64,000 nucleotides of DNA from JANQQJ01 sp046290575. Its GTDB lineage: Bacteria; Pseudomonadota; Alphaproteobacteria; SMXS01. The stretch spans positions 8,504-72,503 of the forward strand of contig JBKAGX010000011.1 of the NCBI GenBank assembly GCA_046290575.1, read 5' to 3'. Under the pieces are notes generated by a model. That model ran no database searches, was not told where the DNA came from, and saw only the letters and a list, made by a program, of their open reading frames with translations. Every line of letters starts with the position of its first letter. Positions within the stretch are counted from its first letter, which is position 1. Both the position numbers and the translations under genes were made by a program. Below, piece by piece: positions 50,520 to 59,940 of this stretch.

Positions 50520-50536
50520 TTGCTGCAGTGCAGCAA
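50520..50536. promoter_or_regulatory. Perfect palindrome upstream of the Anbu cluster
   Basis: TTGCTGCA-G-TGCAGCAA, 8-bp arms with one central base, in the 158-base spacer between the ATP-grasp gene (start 50494) and the GT2 gene (50653). It contains CTGC-N3-GCAG, the spacing reported for PhaR (phasin regulator) sites, but such short motifs also occur by chance. Confidence 0.5.
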
Positions 50537-50652
50537 GTCAAGTAAACGCAGGAAACTCCTCGATTGTTCCACAGGCGTCGCATTTCACCTTCCACAATGT
50601 CGCAGAAGGACGCATCCTGTCACCCTTGCTGTGAAATGCCTGCGCGTGAAAA

Positions 50653-51606
50653 ATGACTGAGACACTTCCATCCGATCTCGACATCGCCGTCCTGATACCC
50701 TGCTACAATGAGGCGATTGCGATACCGGCGGTGATTGCCGACTTTAAGGCAGCATTGCCGGGCGCCCGTATTTATGTGTTCGACAATAACTCAAAGGATG
50801 ACACGTCAGGCGTTGCAAAAGCGGCGGGGGCAATTGTCAGAAACGAGCCGCTGCAGGGGAAGGGTAACGTTGTACGCCGCATGTTCAGCGATATCGATGC
50901 CGACGTCTATGTAATGGTCGACGGCGACGATACCTATGATGCGGCCAGCGCCCCCCGTCTTGTTGCTGCCTTGCTTGATGATCAGCGGGATATGGTCGTT
51001 GGTGCCCGGGTCGATGACGCGAACAAGGATGCCTACAGATTTGGCCACCGCTTCGGCAATGCGATGCTGACGGGGCTGGTGGGCACGCTGTTCGGCAACC
51101 GGTTCGGGGATATGTTGTCCGGTTACCGGGTTTTTTCGCGGCGTTTCGTGAAATCGTTTCCTGCGCTCTCCGCCGGCTTTGAGATCGAAACGGAACTCAA
51201 TGTGCATGCGCTGGAACTGCGCATGAAAACTGCAGAAGTCGATACACCCTACAAGGAGCGTCCCGAGGGCTCAGTCAGCAAACTGAGCACATACCGCGAT
51301 GGAATCCGGATCCTGCGGACAATCGGTTTCCTGGTGAAAGAAGAACGGCCGCTGCAGTTTTTTTCCGCCCTGTTCGGGGTCCTCGTTCTTCTGGCACTCG
51401 GGCTGGGTCTGCCGGTTCTGCTCGACTTCATGCGTACCGGGATCGTCGACCGGTTTCCGACGGCGATCCTGTCGATGGTGCTGGTCCTGATGGCCTTTCT
51501 CAGCCTCGCTTGTGGACTGATCCTGGATACGGTCACGACCGGACGGCGGGAGATCAAGCGGCTGTCTTATTTGTCGCAGCCTGCGCCCGCCGCGCATCCG
51601 GAATAG
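50653..51606 (+). CDS. GT2 family glycosyltransferase (dolichyl-phosphate-mannose-synthase-like)
   Basis: 317 residues. The catalytic domain has AVLIPCYNEAIAIPAVI, VFDNNSKDDT, VMVDGDDTYD (DxD-type) and the ERPEGSVSKLSTYRDG segment. Two C-terminal membrane helices anchor it (FSALFGVLVLLALGLGLPVL and ILSMVLVLMAFLSLACGLIL). Such enzymes transfer a sugar to polyprenyl phosphate. A GtrA-like flippase partner starts three bases downstream, so the pair probably modifies a surface polymer. Confidence 0.92.
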   Translation: MTETLPSDLDIAVLIPCYNEAIAIPAVIADFKAALPGARIYVFDNNSKDDTSGVAKAAGAIVRNEPLQGKGNVVRRMFSDIDADVYVMVDGDDTYDAASAPRLVAALLDDQRDMVVGARVDDANKDAYRFGHRFGNAMLTGLVGTLFGNRFGDMLSGYRVFSRRFVKSFPALSAGFEIETELNVHALELRMKTAEVDTPYKERPEGSVSKLSTYRDGIRILRTIGFLVKEERPLQFFSALFGVLVLLALGLGLPVLLDFMRTGIVDRFPTAILSMVLVLMAFLSLACGLILDTVTTGRREIKRLSYLSQPAPAAHPE

Positions 51607-51608
51607 GG

Positions 51609-52022
51609 GTGGGCGGGCAAGCCCATAACGACCGCGCGGTTGTCGGCCAATTCATCCGCTTTGCGATCGTCGGGACCGTTGGGTTTGTTGTCGATGCTAC
51701 GGTTCTTTATGCTCTGCTCTACGGCTTGGCCGCGGATCCTTACTCGGCCCGGGCCGGGTCATTCCTGTGTGCCGCGACCGTGACATGGTGGTTGAACAGG
51801 ACCTACACGTTTCCAGACGCACAATCACAGGCGGCCCACCGGCAATGGGCCTCTTTCATCGGTTTCATGCTGATGGGTGCCGCCGTTAACTACGGTACCT
51901 ATGTAGCGGTCGTGTTTTACGGGCCTGCGCACGCAGTCACGCCGTTGGCCGGTGTCGCCGCCGGGTCGATGGCGGGGCTGGCGGTCAACTTCACCACCAG
52001 CAGGCTTTTCGTGTTCCGCTAG
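51609..52022 (+). CDS. GtrA family membrane protein
   Basis: 137 residues from GTG 51609. It shows QFIRFAIVGTVGFVVDATVLYALL as the first helix and ATVTWWLNRTYTF, the GtrA signature, in the middle, with four helices in all. GtrA-like proteins move polyprenyl-phosphate-linked glucose or related sugars across the inner membrane. It directly follows the GT2 gene (two-base gap), a standard pair. It converges on an enoyl-CoA hydratase gene with a four-base stop overlap. Confidence 0.88.
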   Translation: MGGQAHNDRAVVGQFIRFAIVGTVGFVVDATVLYALLYGLAADPYSARAGSFLCAATVTWWLNRTYTFPDAQSQAAHRQWASFIGFMLMGAAVNYGTYVAVVFYGPAHAVTPLAGVAAGSMAGLAVNFTTSRLFVFR

Positions 52023-52858
52023 TCAGACTTGACGCGCTCGAATTTGGGCGGGCGCTGGTCAAGGAACGCCTGGACGCCTTCTTTGAAGTCATCGCGGGCG
52101 GTGCTCTCGGCGATCCACTCCATGGTTTCGCCCAAGGCATCGCCCAGCGGCATTGTCAGATGCCGGTAGACCTGCCGTTTCATCATCATCAGCGAATAGG
52201 GTGCGGCAGTGGCGGCCAGGTTCTCAATATAGGACCGCGCTTCTGCGGCGACGGACTCGGCCGGATAGAGCTTGTCCGCCAGCCCCATTTCCTTGGCTTC
52301 TGGGCCACGGATTTTGCGCGATGTCCACAGCAGGTCCAGTGTCTGCGAAACGCCGATCAGCCGCGGCAGAATCCAGCTCACACCATATTCGGCGACCAGC
52401 CCGCGTTGCGAGAAGGATGCGGTAATGACAGCTTCTTCCGCCACAAAGCGGATATCGCATAGCATGGCCAATACAAATCCCAATCCAGCGCATGGCCCAT
52501 TGATTGCGGCGATAATCGGCTTGCGGACCGCCATCAGGTAGCTGTGCGCGATTTTGAAGTCTTCGCCCATCGCCGGGTCGCCGGGATCTGCATCGAGGCC
52601 GAAATCTTCAGCGCCTCGGCTGGCGGTGCCACCGGCTTCGCCAAGAGCGGAGAGTGCCTGCATGTCCATGCCAGCGCAGAAGCCACGGCCCTCGCCGGTG
52701 ACAACGATGCCTACGACGGTTTCATCAGCCTCGGCCTGACCCACCGCGTGTTTCAGCTCGGCGAGCATTTTTCGGGTCAGGGCGTTCAGCCGGTCCGGTC
52801 GGTTGAACCGGATTTCGGCGACGGGTCCGTCGACGCTGTAGAGGATTTCTTCATACAT
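52019..52858 (-). CDS. Enoyl-CoA hydratase/isomerase family protein
   Basis: 279 residues of the crotonase fold. Oxyanion-hole segments are TGEGRGFCAGMDMQALSALG and AINGPCAGLGFVLAMLCDIR. The catalytic-region GLVAEYGVSWILPRLIG retains a Glu of the family. It may be a fatty-acid or terpenoid beta-oxidation hydratase; the exact substrate is not shown. It lies 23 bases downstream of the VOC-domain gene and is probably co-transcribed with it. Confidence 0.9.
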   Translation of the reverse strand: MYEEILYSVDGPVAEIRFNRPDRLNALTRKMLAELKHAVGQAEADETVVGIVVTGEGRGFCAGMDMQALSALGEAGGTASRGAEDFGLDADPGDPAMGEDFKIAHSYLMAVRKPIIAAINGPCAGLGFVLAMLCDIRFVAEEAVITASFSQRGLVAEYGVSWILPRLIGVSQTLDLLWTSRKIRGPEAKEMGLADKLYPAESVAAEARSYIENLAATAAPYSLMMMKRQVYRHLTMPLGDALGETMEWIAESTARDDFKEGVQAFLDQRPPKFERVKSD

Positions 52859-52881
52859 GATTGGTTTCCTTCCCTTTGAGG

Positions 52882-53661
52882 CTAAGCCGATAGCAGATTG
52901 AACCGGACCCCGCCAAGGGTGAGTTGGTTTTCAATAATTGAGAGGCCGTGGTCTGCCGCGGCACTATCAATGTATGCGCGGTCTTTCACCATCATATCTA
53001 TCTCGCTAAGGCCCTCACCGCGACCATCCGCCGCAGCATCGAAGCGCAGTGCGCCCTGTTCAAGCTGAATGGCAAATGACGTTTTTGTCTTCTCAATGTC
53101 GTGGTCCAGGATGGCTGCCCAGCGTCGTGCCAATGCCTCCGGGTCGTTTGACTGTATTGTCGCGGATGCAATGCCAGTCACGACGTCTGTCTGTTGGGCC
53201 CTTTGCCAACCGTCGCCTGCCGGATACCAGGGGCCGTCCGGCTGATTGAAGCCATCGGTACAGTCAATTTCGAGAAACGTACCGCCGGTATCGCGCGGGT
53301 GCAGCTGAAGCCCGTCATAGTCGTCGCGATCAATTGAGTAGACGGTCCTGATGCCCAGCGCGTCCGCCCGGTCGTCACGCCCGGCGGGATCGGTACATTG
53401 CAGAATGACCATGTATCCACCATCGCCACCGCGTCGGTCCAGATATCGCCCGGCGGTCGTGTCGTCTCTGGTTGGAGCGACGACTTCGATGAATTGGTTA
53501 CCAACGGGAACAACGATGTTCTCCAGCCCGAACTTTTCGACGCCTGGATCCCGGTGTGCGACCTGAAGTCCGAAGATTTGGGTCAACGCCGCTTCCACCG
53601 GCGCCAGCTTTTCAGTCACGAGCGCGAGCTGCCGCAGGCGATATCGATTATCCACTGTCAT
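52882..53661 (-). CDS. VOC superfamily (glyoxalase-like) protein
   Basis: 259 residues built from two VOC modules: RQLALVTEKLAPVEAALTQI starts the first, and GIASATIQSNDPEALARRWAA the second. Glyoxalase_3-type proteins often accompany catabolic loci and may be non-metal binding proteins or dioxygenase relatives. No full set of metal ligands is clear, so the role is not proposed. Divergent from the TonB receptor across a 266-base spacer; the enoyl-CoA hydratase gene follows. Confidence 0.8.
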   Translation of the reverse strand: MTVDNRYRLRQLALVTEKLAPVEAALTQIFGLQVAHRDPGVEKFGLENIVVPVGNQFIEVVAPTRDDTTAGRYLDRRGGDGGYMVILQCTDPAGRDDRADALGIRTVYSIDRDDYDGLQLHPRDTGGTFLEIDCTDGFNQPDGPWYPAGDGWQRAQQTDVVTGIASATIQSNDPEALARRWAAILDHDIEKTKTSFAIQLEQGALRFDAAADGRGEGLSEIDMMVKDRAYIDSAAADHGLSIIENQLTLGGVRFNLLSA

Positions 53662-53705
53662 ATTTGCGCCACTCCCTAGTTCTTTAAATTTACAGTGTTA
53701 TCGTG

Positions 53706-53731
53706 CAAGTGTTGCATGTTTACATCACTTG
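53706..53731. promoter_or_regulatory. Inverted repeat in the VOC/TonB-receptor divergent spacer
   Basis: CAAGTG (53706-53711) and CACTTG (53726-53731) around 14 AT-rich bases. Overlapping TGCAAGTGTTGCA gives a second small palindrome. It is a plausible regulator site between the VOC start (53661) and the receptor start (53928); the rest of the spacer shows no gene. Confidence 0.4.
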
Positions 53732-53927
53732 TTGCGACAAACCGAACAGCCACCGTCTGCGTCCTTGAAACAGTAGGGGTGTTGCCCCATGTTCCGCCTC
53801 GCCGGAGAAGAGCTTGGCGGTGTGGGCTGTACCTTATCAGGTTACGTTTCCCGTACCGCCTATCAAAAGCTCCACGGCGGATTAAACGGGGCTCTTTCCT
53901 TTTTTCACCCCATGGGAGTTCATCCTA

Positions 53928-56381
53928 ATGACTTTCGATAATTGTGCGCTGGCGGTTCGCCGCTGGTTGCCGGTATCTGCGACCCTGGGTGTCGCAGCGA
54001 TGGTTGCCGTTTCGGCGCCTATCGGCAGCGCCTTTGCGCAAGAAGAAGAACAGCAGGCGCAGGTTCAGCCGCGCTTTATGGATACGCTGACGGTTTCGGC
54101 CCGTAAGCGTGACGAATCATTCATCGACGTGCCGGTTGCGATGCAGGTTTTCAACTCTGAAGCCCTGGAGCGCTATGGCGTTAGCGATCTGACCGAACTG
54201 GCTGATCTGGCCGCAGCTGTCCAGCTGTTTCCGGCCTCGTCGGGTTCGGGTGCTAATTTCTCTGTTCGCGGCATTGGCTCCACGACGCTTGATCCCGGCG
54301 TCAGCACCAGCGTGGCCATCAACATCGACGGTATGTCGATCAACCGTGGCCGTATCGTCCGTCAGGCCATGTTTGACATGGAAAGCGTCGAAGTTCTGAA
54401 GGGCCCGCAGGCTCTGTTCTTCGGTAAGAACAGCCCGGCAGGTGTGGTGACCATTAAAAGCCGTGGCCCCAGCGATGAGTGGGAATTCGGCGCCTCGGTT
54501 TTCTATGAGTTCGACGCTGATGAGTTCATTGGCGAAGCCAGTGTTTCCGGTCCGATCAGCGAAAAGGTCGGTATGCGTCTTGCCTATCAGGGCAGCACCG
54601 CCAAGGGCTGGGTGAAAAACGTTGCGCAGCCGCAGCCGATCCAGCCTGGCCTGGTGCTGGAACCGTACACCTTCCCCGGCGCGCTCGACACACGCCTTGG
54701 CGGTTACGACCAGCACATCGCGCGTTTGACGTTGCAGTTCGATCCGACCGATGAATTCAGCGCCACGCTGAAAGTGCTTGGCTCAACCATGAACAATGAT
54801 GGTACCGGCTCGCTGAACGAGGTGATCTCCTGTTCCGGTCCGCTGCCGATTACAGCTGGTCTGGTTGATCCCGATGGCGATTGTGCCCGCGATGGCGTTG
54901 TCTCGTCCGGTGCACTTCCGACCGAAGTCTATCAGAACTATCAGGGCCTCGAAAACCGCCCCAACGGGTCCGGTTTCGCAAGCTATGACAGCCTGCTCGT
55001 GACCTTGACCATGGACTACCAGACAGATGATTTCGTGCTCACCTCTGTTACCGGTGTTCACTACTATGACTGGTTCCGGTTTGATAATTTCGATAGCACG
55101 GTTTACTGGCAACTCGGTGGCCTGCAGGATGAGCAGCAGACCACGATCAGCCAGGAAATCCGTTTCCTGTCGACTTTCGATAGCCCGATCAACTTCATGA
55201 TCGGCGCCTTCTACGAGAACCTTGACCGTGACTCTGACAACCAGGGTAAGATCGCAGCCGTTGGTCCCGACCCGATTACCGGCAACACCAACAACTGGGC
55301 TGGTATCTCGACGGTGAAGGGTGACTCCGTCTCTGTGTTTGCTCAGTTGATCTGGGACATCACCGATGATCTCGAGCTGACGGGCGGCGCGCGCTATACC
55401 TATGAAGACAAGACCGCGAGCACGGGCCTGACATATGTTCATCCGTTCCTTGCCGGCATCTTCCTGACGCCGGGCGTGCTGATTGAGCCGGACTTCTCGG
55501 ATAACAACATCTCTCCGGAAGCCACCATCACGTGGTCGGTTGCGGACGGCATCTCCATCTATGCCGCCTACAAAACCGGTTACAAGTCGGGCGGGTTTTC
55601 GACCCAGACCATTATTGGTCCGAACGATACGCCGGAAGGCCTGACATATCAGGCCGAAAAGGCCGAGGGTGGTGAGATCGGGCTCAAGAGTGAGCTTCTT
55701 GACCGTCGGCTGCGCCTGAACTTCACCGCGTTCCTGTATGACTTCGATGGCATTCAGGACAGCGTGTTCAACGCGGCGACCACAAACTTCGCGATCATTA
55801 ACGCCGATTCCCGGTCTAAGGGTTTCGAGATCGATGGTTCGCTGGTGGCGACTGACAACCTGATCCTTCGTGGCCAGGTGGCTTACACCAGCGCCAAGTA
55901 CCGGTCGTTCCCGAACGCCCCTTGTTTCGGTGGCCAGACGCTTGCTGAAGGCTGTGTGCCCAACACCACGGGCCTTGGCGGTCCTGGCATGGTGCAGGAC
56001 ATCAGCGGCCGCACGCGTCCGAATGCGCCGAAGTGGTCGGGCAGCGTTGGCTTCAGCTACGATACGGCTGTCGCAAACGCCATGATGATCGGCATCTCCA
56101 GCGACCTGGTCTTCACCAGCGGCTATATCACTCAGGTTGCCGACTCACCGGGCAGTTTCCAGGACAGCTACGTTCAGTGGAACGCGTCGGTTCGGCTCTA
56201 TTCTGATGATGAGAGCTGGGAAGTGGCCTTTATCGGCCGCAACTTGACCAACGAACTGTATTGCTCGGGCACGGCCGACAAGCCGGGTGGTACGCGCAAT
56301 CAGGTAACGGGTTTCGGCGATATCAACTGTAACGCCCTGCGTGGCCGTCAGCTTGGTATCCAGGCGAAGTTCCGCTACTAA
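53928..56381 (+). CDS. TonB-dependent receptor
   Basis: 817 residues. A long signal peptide (cleavage near AFA-QEEEQ, about residue 37) is followed by a TonB-box-like FMDTLTVSARKRDESF. The plug domain contains AAAVQLFPASSGSGANFSVR, RIVRQAMFDMESVEVLKGPQ and ALFFGKNSPAGVVTIKSRGP. A 22-strand barrel follows, ending in an aromatic C terminus (LGIQAKFRY). This is the proteobacterial plug-rich receptor type used for siderophores or large hydrophobic or sugar ligands; the ligand is unknown. A strong terminator follows. Confidence 0.95.
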   Translation: MTFDNCALAVRRWLPVSATLGVAAMVAVSAPIGSAFAQEEEQQAQVQPRFMDTLTVSARKRDESFIDVPVAMQVFNSEALERYGVSDLTELADLAAAVQLFPASSGSGANFSVRGIGSTTLDPGVSTSVAINIDGMSINRGRIVRQAMFDMESVEVLKGPQALFFGKNSPAGVVTIKSRGPSDEWEFGASVFYEFDADEFIGEASVSGPISEKVGMRLAYQGSTAKGWVKNVAQPQPIQPGLVLEPYTFPGALDTRLGGYDQHIARLTLQFDPTDEFSATLKVLGSTMNNDGTGSLNEVISCSGPLPITAGLVDPDGDCARDGVVSSGALPTEVYQNYQGLENRPNGSGFASYDSLLVTLTMDYQTDDFVLTSVTGVHYYDWFRFDNFDSTVYWQLGGLQDEQQTTISQEIRFLSTFDSPINFMIGAFYENLDRDSDNQGKIAAVGPDPITGNTNNWAGISTVKGDSVSVFAQLIWDITDDLELTGGARYTYEDKTASTGLTYVHPFLAGIFLTPGVLIEPDFSDNNISPEATITWSVADGISIYAAYKTGYKSGGFSTQTIIGPNDTPEGLTYQAEKAEGGEIGLKSELLDRRLRLNFTAFLYDFDGIQDSVFNAATTNFAIINADSRSKGFEIDGSLVATDNLILRGQVAYTSAKYRSFPNAPCFGGQTLAEGCVPNTTGLGGPGMVQDISGRTRPNAPKWSGSVGFSYDTAVANAMMIGISSDLVFTSGYITQVADSPGSFQDSYVQWNASVRLYSDDESWEVAFIGRNLTNELYCSGTADKPGGTRNQVTGFGDINCNALRGRQLGIQAKFRY

Positions 56382-56407
56382 AATCCAAGTCCATGATATG
56401 GATGGTG

Positions 56408-56436
56408 CAGGGGCCCTTCGGGGCCCCTGTTTTTTT
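56408..56436 (+). terminator. Rho-independent terminator after the TonB receptor
   Basis: CAGGGGCCC (56408-56416) and GGGCCCCTG (56421-56429) with a TTCG loop and seven T. Confidence 0.95.
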
Positions 56437-56483
56437 GTGCGTCAGCGTCATTATAGTGCCGTGAGCGCATCAGGGAGGACTCC

Positions 56484-57643
56484 ATGTCATTCGACGCATC
56501 GCTGGACCAGGTCCGGCGCTTTACCCGCGAGGTTTTGATTCCCGCCGAGCAGCGGCTGGAGGACGAGGGCGCGGTGCCCGCCGAAATCGTCCGGCAGATG
56601 AAAGACATCGGTCTGTTCGCGATCTCGATCCCTGAAAACTATGGGGGCCTGGCCTTCACGCAGGAACAACAGGTGCTGCTGACCTTTGAGTTCACCCAGG
56701 CCTCGGCGGTCTATCGCTCGATTTTCTCCACGACCATCGGGTTGTGCTCGCAGGCGTTGCTCGATTTCGGGACCGAAGAACAGAAACAGACCTACCTGCC
56801 GGGCATGGCCGCCGGCGATATCATCGGGGCCTTCGCGCTCACGGAACCTGAAGCCGGCTCGGACGCGGCGGCGCTGACGACCCGAGCCATTCGCGACGGC
56901 GATCACTATGTCATCAATGGCACCAAACGCTACATTACCAACGCGCCTTACGCGCAGGTCTTTATGGTCATGGCGCGGACCGATCCGGAAACTACCGGCG
57001 GGTCGGGCATTTCCGCGCTGCTGGTCGACGCGGGAACCCCCGGTCTGACGGTCGGGCCCATCCCCAAAATGCTGGGCCAGACCGGCTCGGCATCGACAGA
57101 GGTTTATTTTGAGGATTGCCGGGTGCCGGTGACCGCGCTTGTGGGCGGTCAGGAGGGCGGGGGCCTTCGTGCCGCGCTGCGGGGCATCAATCATGCCCGT
57201 ACCCATGTGGCGGCCACCTGCGTCGGTCAGGCGATCCGCCTGATCGATGAGATGACGGACTTTGCGATTCAGCGTGAACAATTCGGGTCGCCCTTGGCCG
57301 ATATGCCCTCGATCCAGAACATGATTGCGGATTCCTATGCCGAAATGCAGGCGGCGAAAGCCATGACTTTGGAGGCGGCGCGGGCGTTCGACCGGGCGGT
57401 GGGGAAGGGGGCGCGGCTGCCAACCACGGAGATTGCCGCCGCCAAGTATTTTGCATAGAGATGGTCAGCCGGATTGCCGACCGCGCGGTTCAGATTATGG
57501 GCGGGGCGGGCTTCATGGAAGGTAACCCGATTACCCGCATGTACCGCGACACAAGGCTGTTCCGCATATTTGAAGGAGCCTCGCAGATCCAGCAGCGGAA
57601 CATTGCCCGCGATGTTGTCGCCCGGCGGCGAGCAGGCGGCTAG
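56484..57643 (+). pseudogene. Acyl-CoA dehydrogenase, disrupted by a frameshift
   Basis: The frame from ATG 56484 has FAD/ACAD motifs (MSFDASLDQVRRFTREVLIP, GAFALTEPEAGSDAAALTT, GTKRYITNA and a C-terminal ATEIAAAKYFA-like end) but stops at TAG 57456-57458. The next residues of the family (ASEMVSRIADRAVQIMGGAG) are recovered only in the frame starting with MVSRIADRAVQIM at 57461, which continues to 57643. One base is missing around 57456 relative to a normal gene. Together they give about 386 codons, the expected length. This is either a genuine decay or a sequencing slip. Confidence 0.85.
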
Positions 57644-58560
57644 CCGCTTCCCTTAGCGTGCGGGCCAAGAACCGCTGCGATAAAAGCGTGGGTCGGCGTC
57701 GGAACGCCGGTCTCCTCGCCGAATCTGGCAACTGTGGCGCTCAGCCAGGGCAGTTCCATCTTCTTGCCGCGTTCCAAGTCGACGAGCATGGACGACTTTG
57801 TTTCATAGGGAGCGGATCTCACCCCTTTTTGCACCGAAGCGGCGGCGTTCGCATCCAGCGGGATCCCCTTGGCTTTGCCGACCGCAACCACCTCTTCAAT
57901 GGCCGCGTCAGCCAGGGCCGCGGTCTTGGGATCATCCAGAATAGGCCCGATGGGCAGGCGGGTGACGGCCGTCATGCCGCTCATCACCGTCAGCGGGATA
58001 AACTTTTCCCACATCGCTTTTTGAATTGTGCCGGTCAGTTCGACATCGATATCGGCATCGGCACACGCCTTTTCAAAGGCACGGCCCCGCTCGCTCAGGG
58101 AGCCGTCGAGCTCGCCAAAGACAATGCGCTGGAACGTGCCGATATGGTGAATCACGCCGGGCTCTGAAATGTGCGAAATGATGTAAGTCGATCCGCCCAT
58201 TACCCGGTCGGCGCCCAACACGCTGCCGATCAGCTCGGGACCCGAGACGCCGTTCTGAACCGTAACAACGAAGGTGTCGGGGCCCATAAGGGGTTTAAGC
58301 GCTTCGGCTGCATCAATCGTGTCATAGAGCTTGGTGCAGAAAAGGACCGCATCCACCGTCCCGATGGTCGACGGGTCGTCGGTTGCCCGGACCGGATTGA
58401 CCGTGATCTCGCCGCTATCGGTGTGGATCTTCAGGCCGTTCTTCTGCATTGCCTCAAGATGCGGCCCCCGGGCAATAAAGGTGACGTCATTGCCGGCGAG
58501 GGCCAGCTTGGCGCCGAAATATCCGCCGACGCCGCCCGATCCCATGATTGCAATCTTCAT
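57640..58560 (-). CDS. 2-dehydropantoate 2-reductase family protein (PanE/ApbA-like)
   Basis: 306 residues. MKIAIMGSGGVGGYFGAKLA and GNDVTFIARGPHLEAMQKNG form the NADPH-binding domain. EKFIPLTVMSGMTAVTRLPI, with Lys/Asn-type catalytic region, and SSMLVDLERGKKMELPWLSA are the family's C-terminal motifs. It could make pantoate for CoA, or be one of the ketopantoate-reductase-like paralogues common in catabolic loci; genome context would tell. It converges on the frameshifted acyl-CoA dehydrogenase with a four-base stop overlap. Confidence 0.9.
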   Translation of the reverse strand: MKIAIMGSGGVGGYFGAKLALAGNDVTFIARGPHLEAMQKNGLKIHTDSGEITVNPVRATDDPSTIGTVDAVLFCTKLYDTIDAAEALKPLMGPDTFVVTVQNGVSGPELIGSVLGADRVMGGSTYIISHISEPGVIHHIGTFQRIVFGELDGSLSERGRAFEKACADADIDVELTGTIQKAMWEKFIPLTVMSGMTAVTRLPIGPILDDPKTAALADAAIEEVVAVGKAKGIPLDANAAASVQKGVRSAPYETKSSMLVDLERGKKMELPWLSATVARFGEETGVPTPTHAFIAAVLGPHAKGSG

Positions 58561-58574
58561 TCCCGGAACTCCGG

Positions 58575-59345
58575 CTAGTTGAGCGCGTTATTCAGCGCCT
58601 TGGTAAAGGCCCTGATGCGATTGGCATTGGCGCCCAGATCGCCTTCGCCAACGCGCGACGCGGATCTGATATCCAACTCTGTCTGGTCGTCTGCACCCGT
58701 GCGGACCCGGATGACAACATCGTCCTTGTAGCCGAATAGGGGCGTAGTGGCGGTTGCTTCAATCCGGCCTTCTTCCGGTACGACGGCTGCAACCTCCCAG
58801 CCCATGGACTGGGTGGCCGCCTCTGCGGCCTGGAACACCTCGTTTACGGATTGTTCGAAAGTAAGTGTCTTCAAGTCGGGATAGGCACCGGCGATATCAA
58901 GATTCTCCCGGCTCGCATCATAAGCGGCGAAACTGTCATATTCCCGGCCCGCATAGTGAACATCGTAGAGCGAGACGAACTCCGGTGGGTCGTCCGGGGC
59001 GGTCGTTACGTCGTGGACGGGCGGGGCGGTCAGGCCGCCGCTGACAATCAGGAACGTGATGCCGATCGCCGCGACGCCAATCAGAATAGCAAGCCAACCT
59101 TTGGAGCCACCAACAACGGCAGGTGAGAACCAACCGCGAGCAACGCCAAAAAGCCCTAATGCGACGCCCATAAGGGCCACCAGTGCGCCGATACCGAAGG
59201 CCGGGATCGTAATGCCGATATCAGCAATTCCCAGCCTGTTGACCAGTGCGGCCAGAATCATCAGGCCCGCGCCAATAAGCGCCAGCGTGTAGCCAAGGCG
59301 TGATGCAAATGAGACGGGCACAGTACCCGCGATAGCCTCTGTCAT
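58575..59345 (-). CDS. DUF1499 domain membrane protein
   Basis: 256 residues from ATG 59345, preceded by GGGAGAA. Three N-terminal hydrophobic helices (YTLALIGAGLMILAALV, IPAFGIGALVALMGVALGLF, WLAILIGVAAIGITFLIVSG) are followed by a soluble region with PDLKTLTFEQSVNEVFQAAE, GRIEATATTPLFGYKDDVVI and TELDIRSASRVGEGDLGANA, the DUF1499 signature. Function unknown. It lies 14 bases upstream of the PanE-like gene in the same direction. Confidence 0.88.
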   Translation of the reverse strand: MTEAIAGTVPVSFASRLGYTLALIGAGLMILAALVNRLGIADIGITIPAFGIGALVALMGVALGLFGVARGWFSPAVVGGSKGWLAILIGVAAIGITFLIVSGGLTAPPVHDVTTAPDDPPEFVSLYDVHYAGREYDSFAAYDASRENLDIAGAYPDLKTLTFEQSVNEVFQAAEAATQSMGWEVAAVVPEEGRIEATATTPLFGYKDDVVIRVRTGADDQTELDIRSASRVGEGDLGANANRIRAFTKALNNALN

Positions 59346-59428
59346 GTCGAATTCTCCCGAAATCCCCGGCCCGCATCTTAACCGCTTGATCGCGGCGGCA
59401 CAGCCTCCGATTTCGGTTGCGGGGCAGG

Positions 59429-59860
59429 ATGCCAAAGCGTAAGCCTTCGCGCAGAATGTCCACGCTTCGTCGTATAGCCGAATTGGGAAGTCGTCGGCGG
59501 GTTTTGAGCCTCCTGACAGCGTTTGCGCTGGTGGTCCAGGGGATTGTTCCCATGGGCGCCACGATGGCCGCCGCTGGTGCCGATGCGTCCGAGCTTCTTT
59601 CCGGCAAGATCGCGATCTGTTCGCCCTTTGGTGTGTCCTATGTGGATGTCGCCCCGGGTGAGCCTGCACCGGTTCAACCGGCCAGCGGTCCTTGTGTGGA
59701 TTGTTGCGGCTGTGTCACCGCCGCGATCCCGGTCCCCGGCGGGGACTGCGGGTGCGCCGGGTTTGGCCTCTCGGGTGGCCCCGCCGAAGCAGCGGATAGT
59801 CTCGGGGCGGCCGAAACCGCTTTTCGTGATCAGGCACCCCGCGCGCCGCCTTCAGCCTAA
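59429..59860 (+). CDS. Small exported Cys-rich protein (DUF2946-like)
   Basis: 143 residues from ATG 59429, although an ATG at 59456 is also possible and neither has a clear ribosome site. An arginine-rich start and one hydrophobic helix (VLSLLTAFALVVQGIVPMGA) act as signal or anchor. The mature part has a cysteine cluster GPCVDCCGCVTAAIPVPGGD followed by CGCAG. This resembles DUF2946-type proteins that sit beside copper-resistance genes. The next gene encodes a His/Met-rich outer-membrane protein, supporting a metal-related role (inference). Confidence 0.65.
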   Translation: MPKRKPSRRMSTLRRIAELGSRRRVLSLLTAFALVVQGIVPMGATMAAAGADASELLSGKIAICSPFGVSYVDVAPGEPAPVQPASGPCVDCCGCVTAAIPVPGGDCGCAGFGLSGGPAEAADSLGAAETAFRDQAPRAPPSA

Positions 59861-59940
59861 GCAGGCCCAAGACTTTTCCAGAAATTTTATGACGGCTGCG
59901 CCTTCAGGCGCGTCATCTGCTTGCTTACGGAGTATCCCTC

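Noticed and set aside
57456..57458. Stop in the acyl-CoA dehydrogenase as possible recoding
   Set aside because: The codon is TAG and the rest of the protein continues in a different frame, so it is a frameshift, not UGA-type readthrough.
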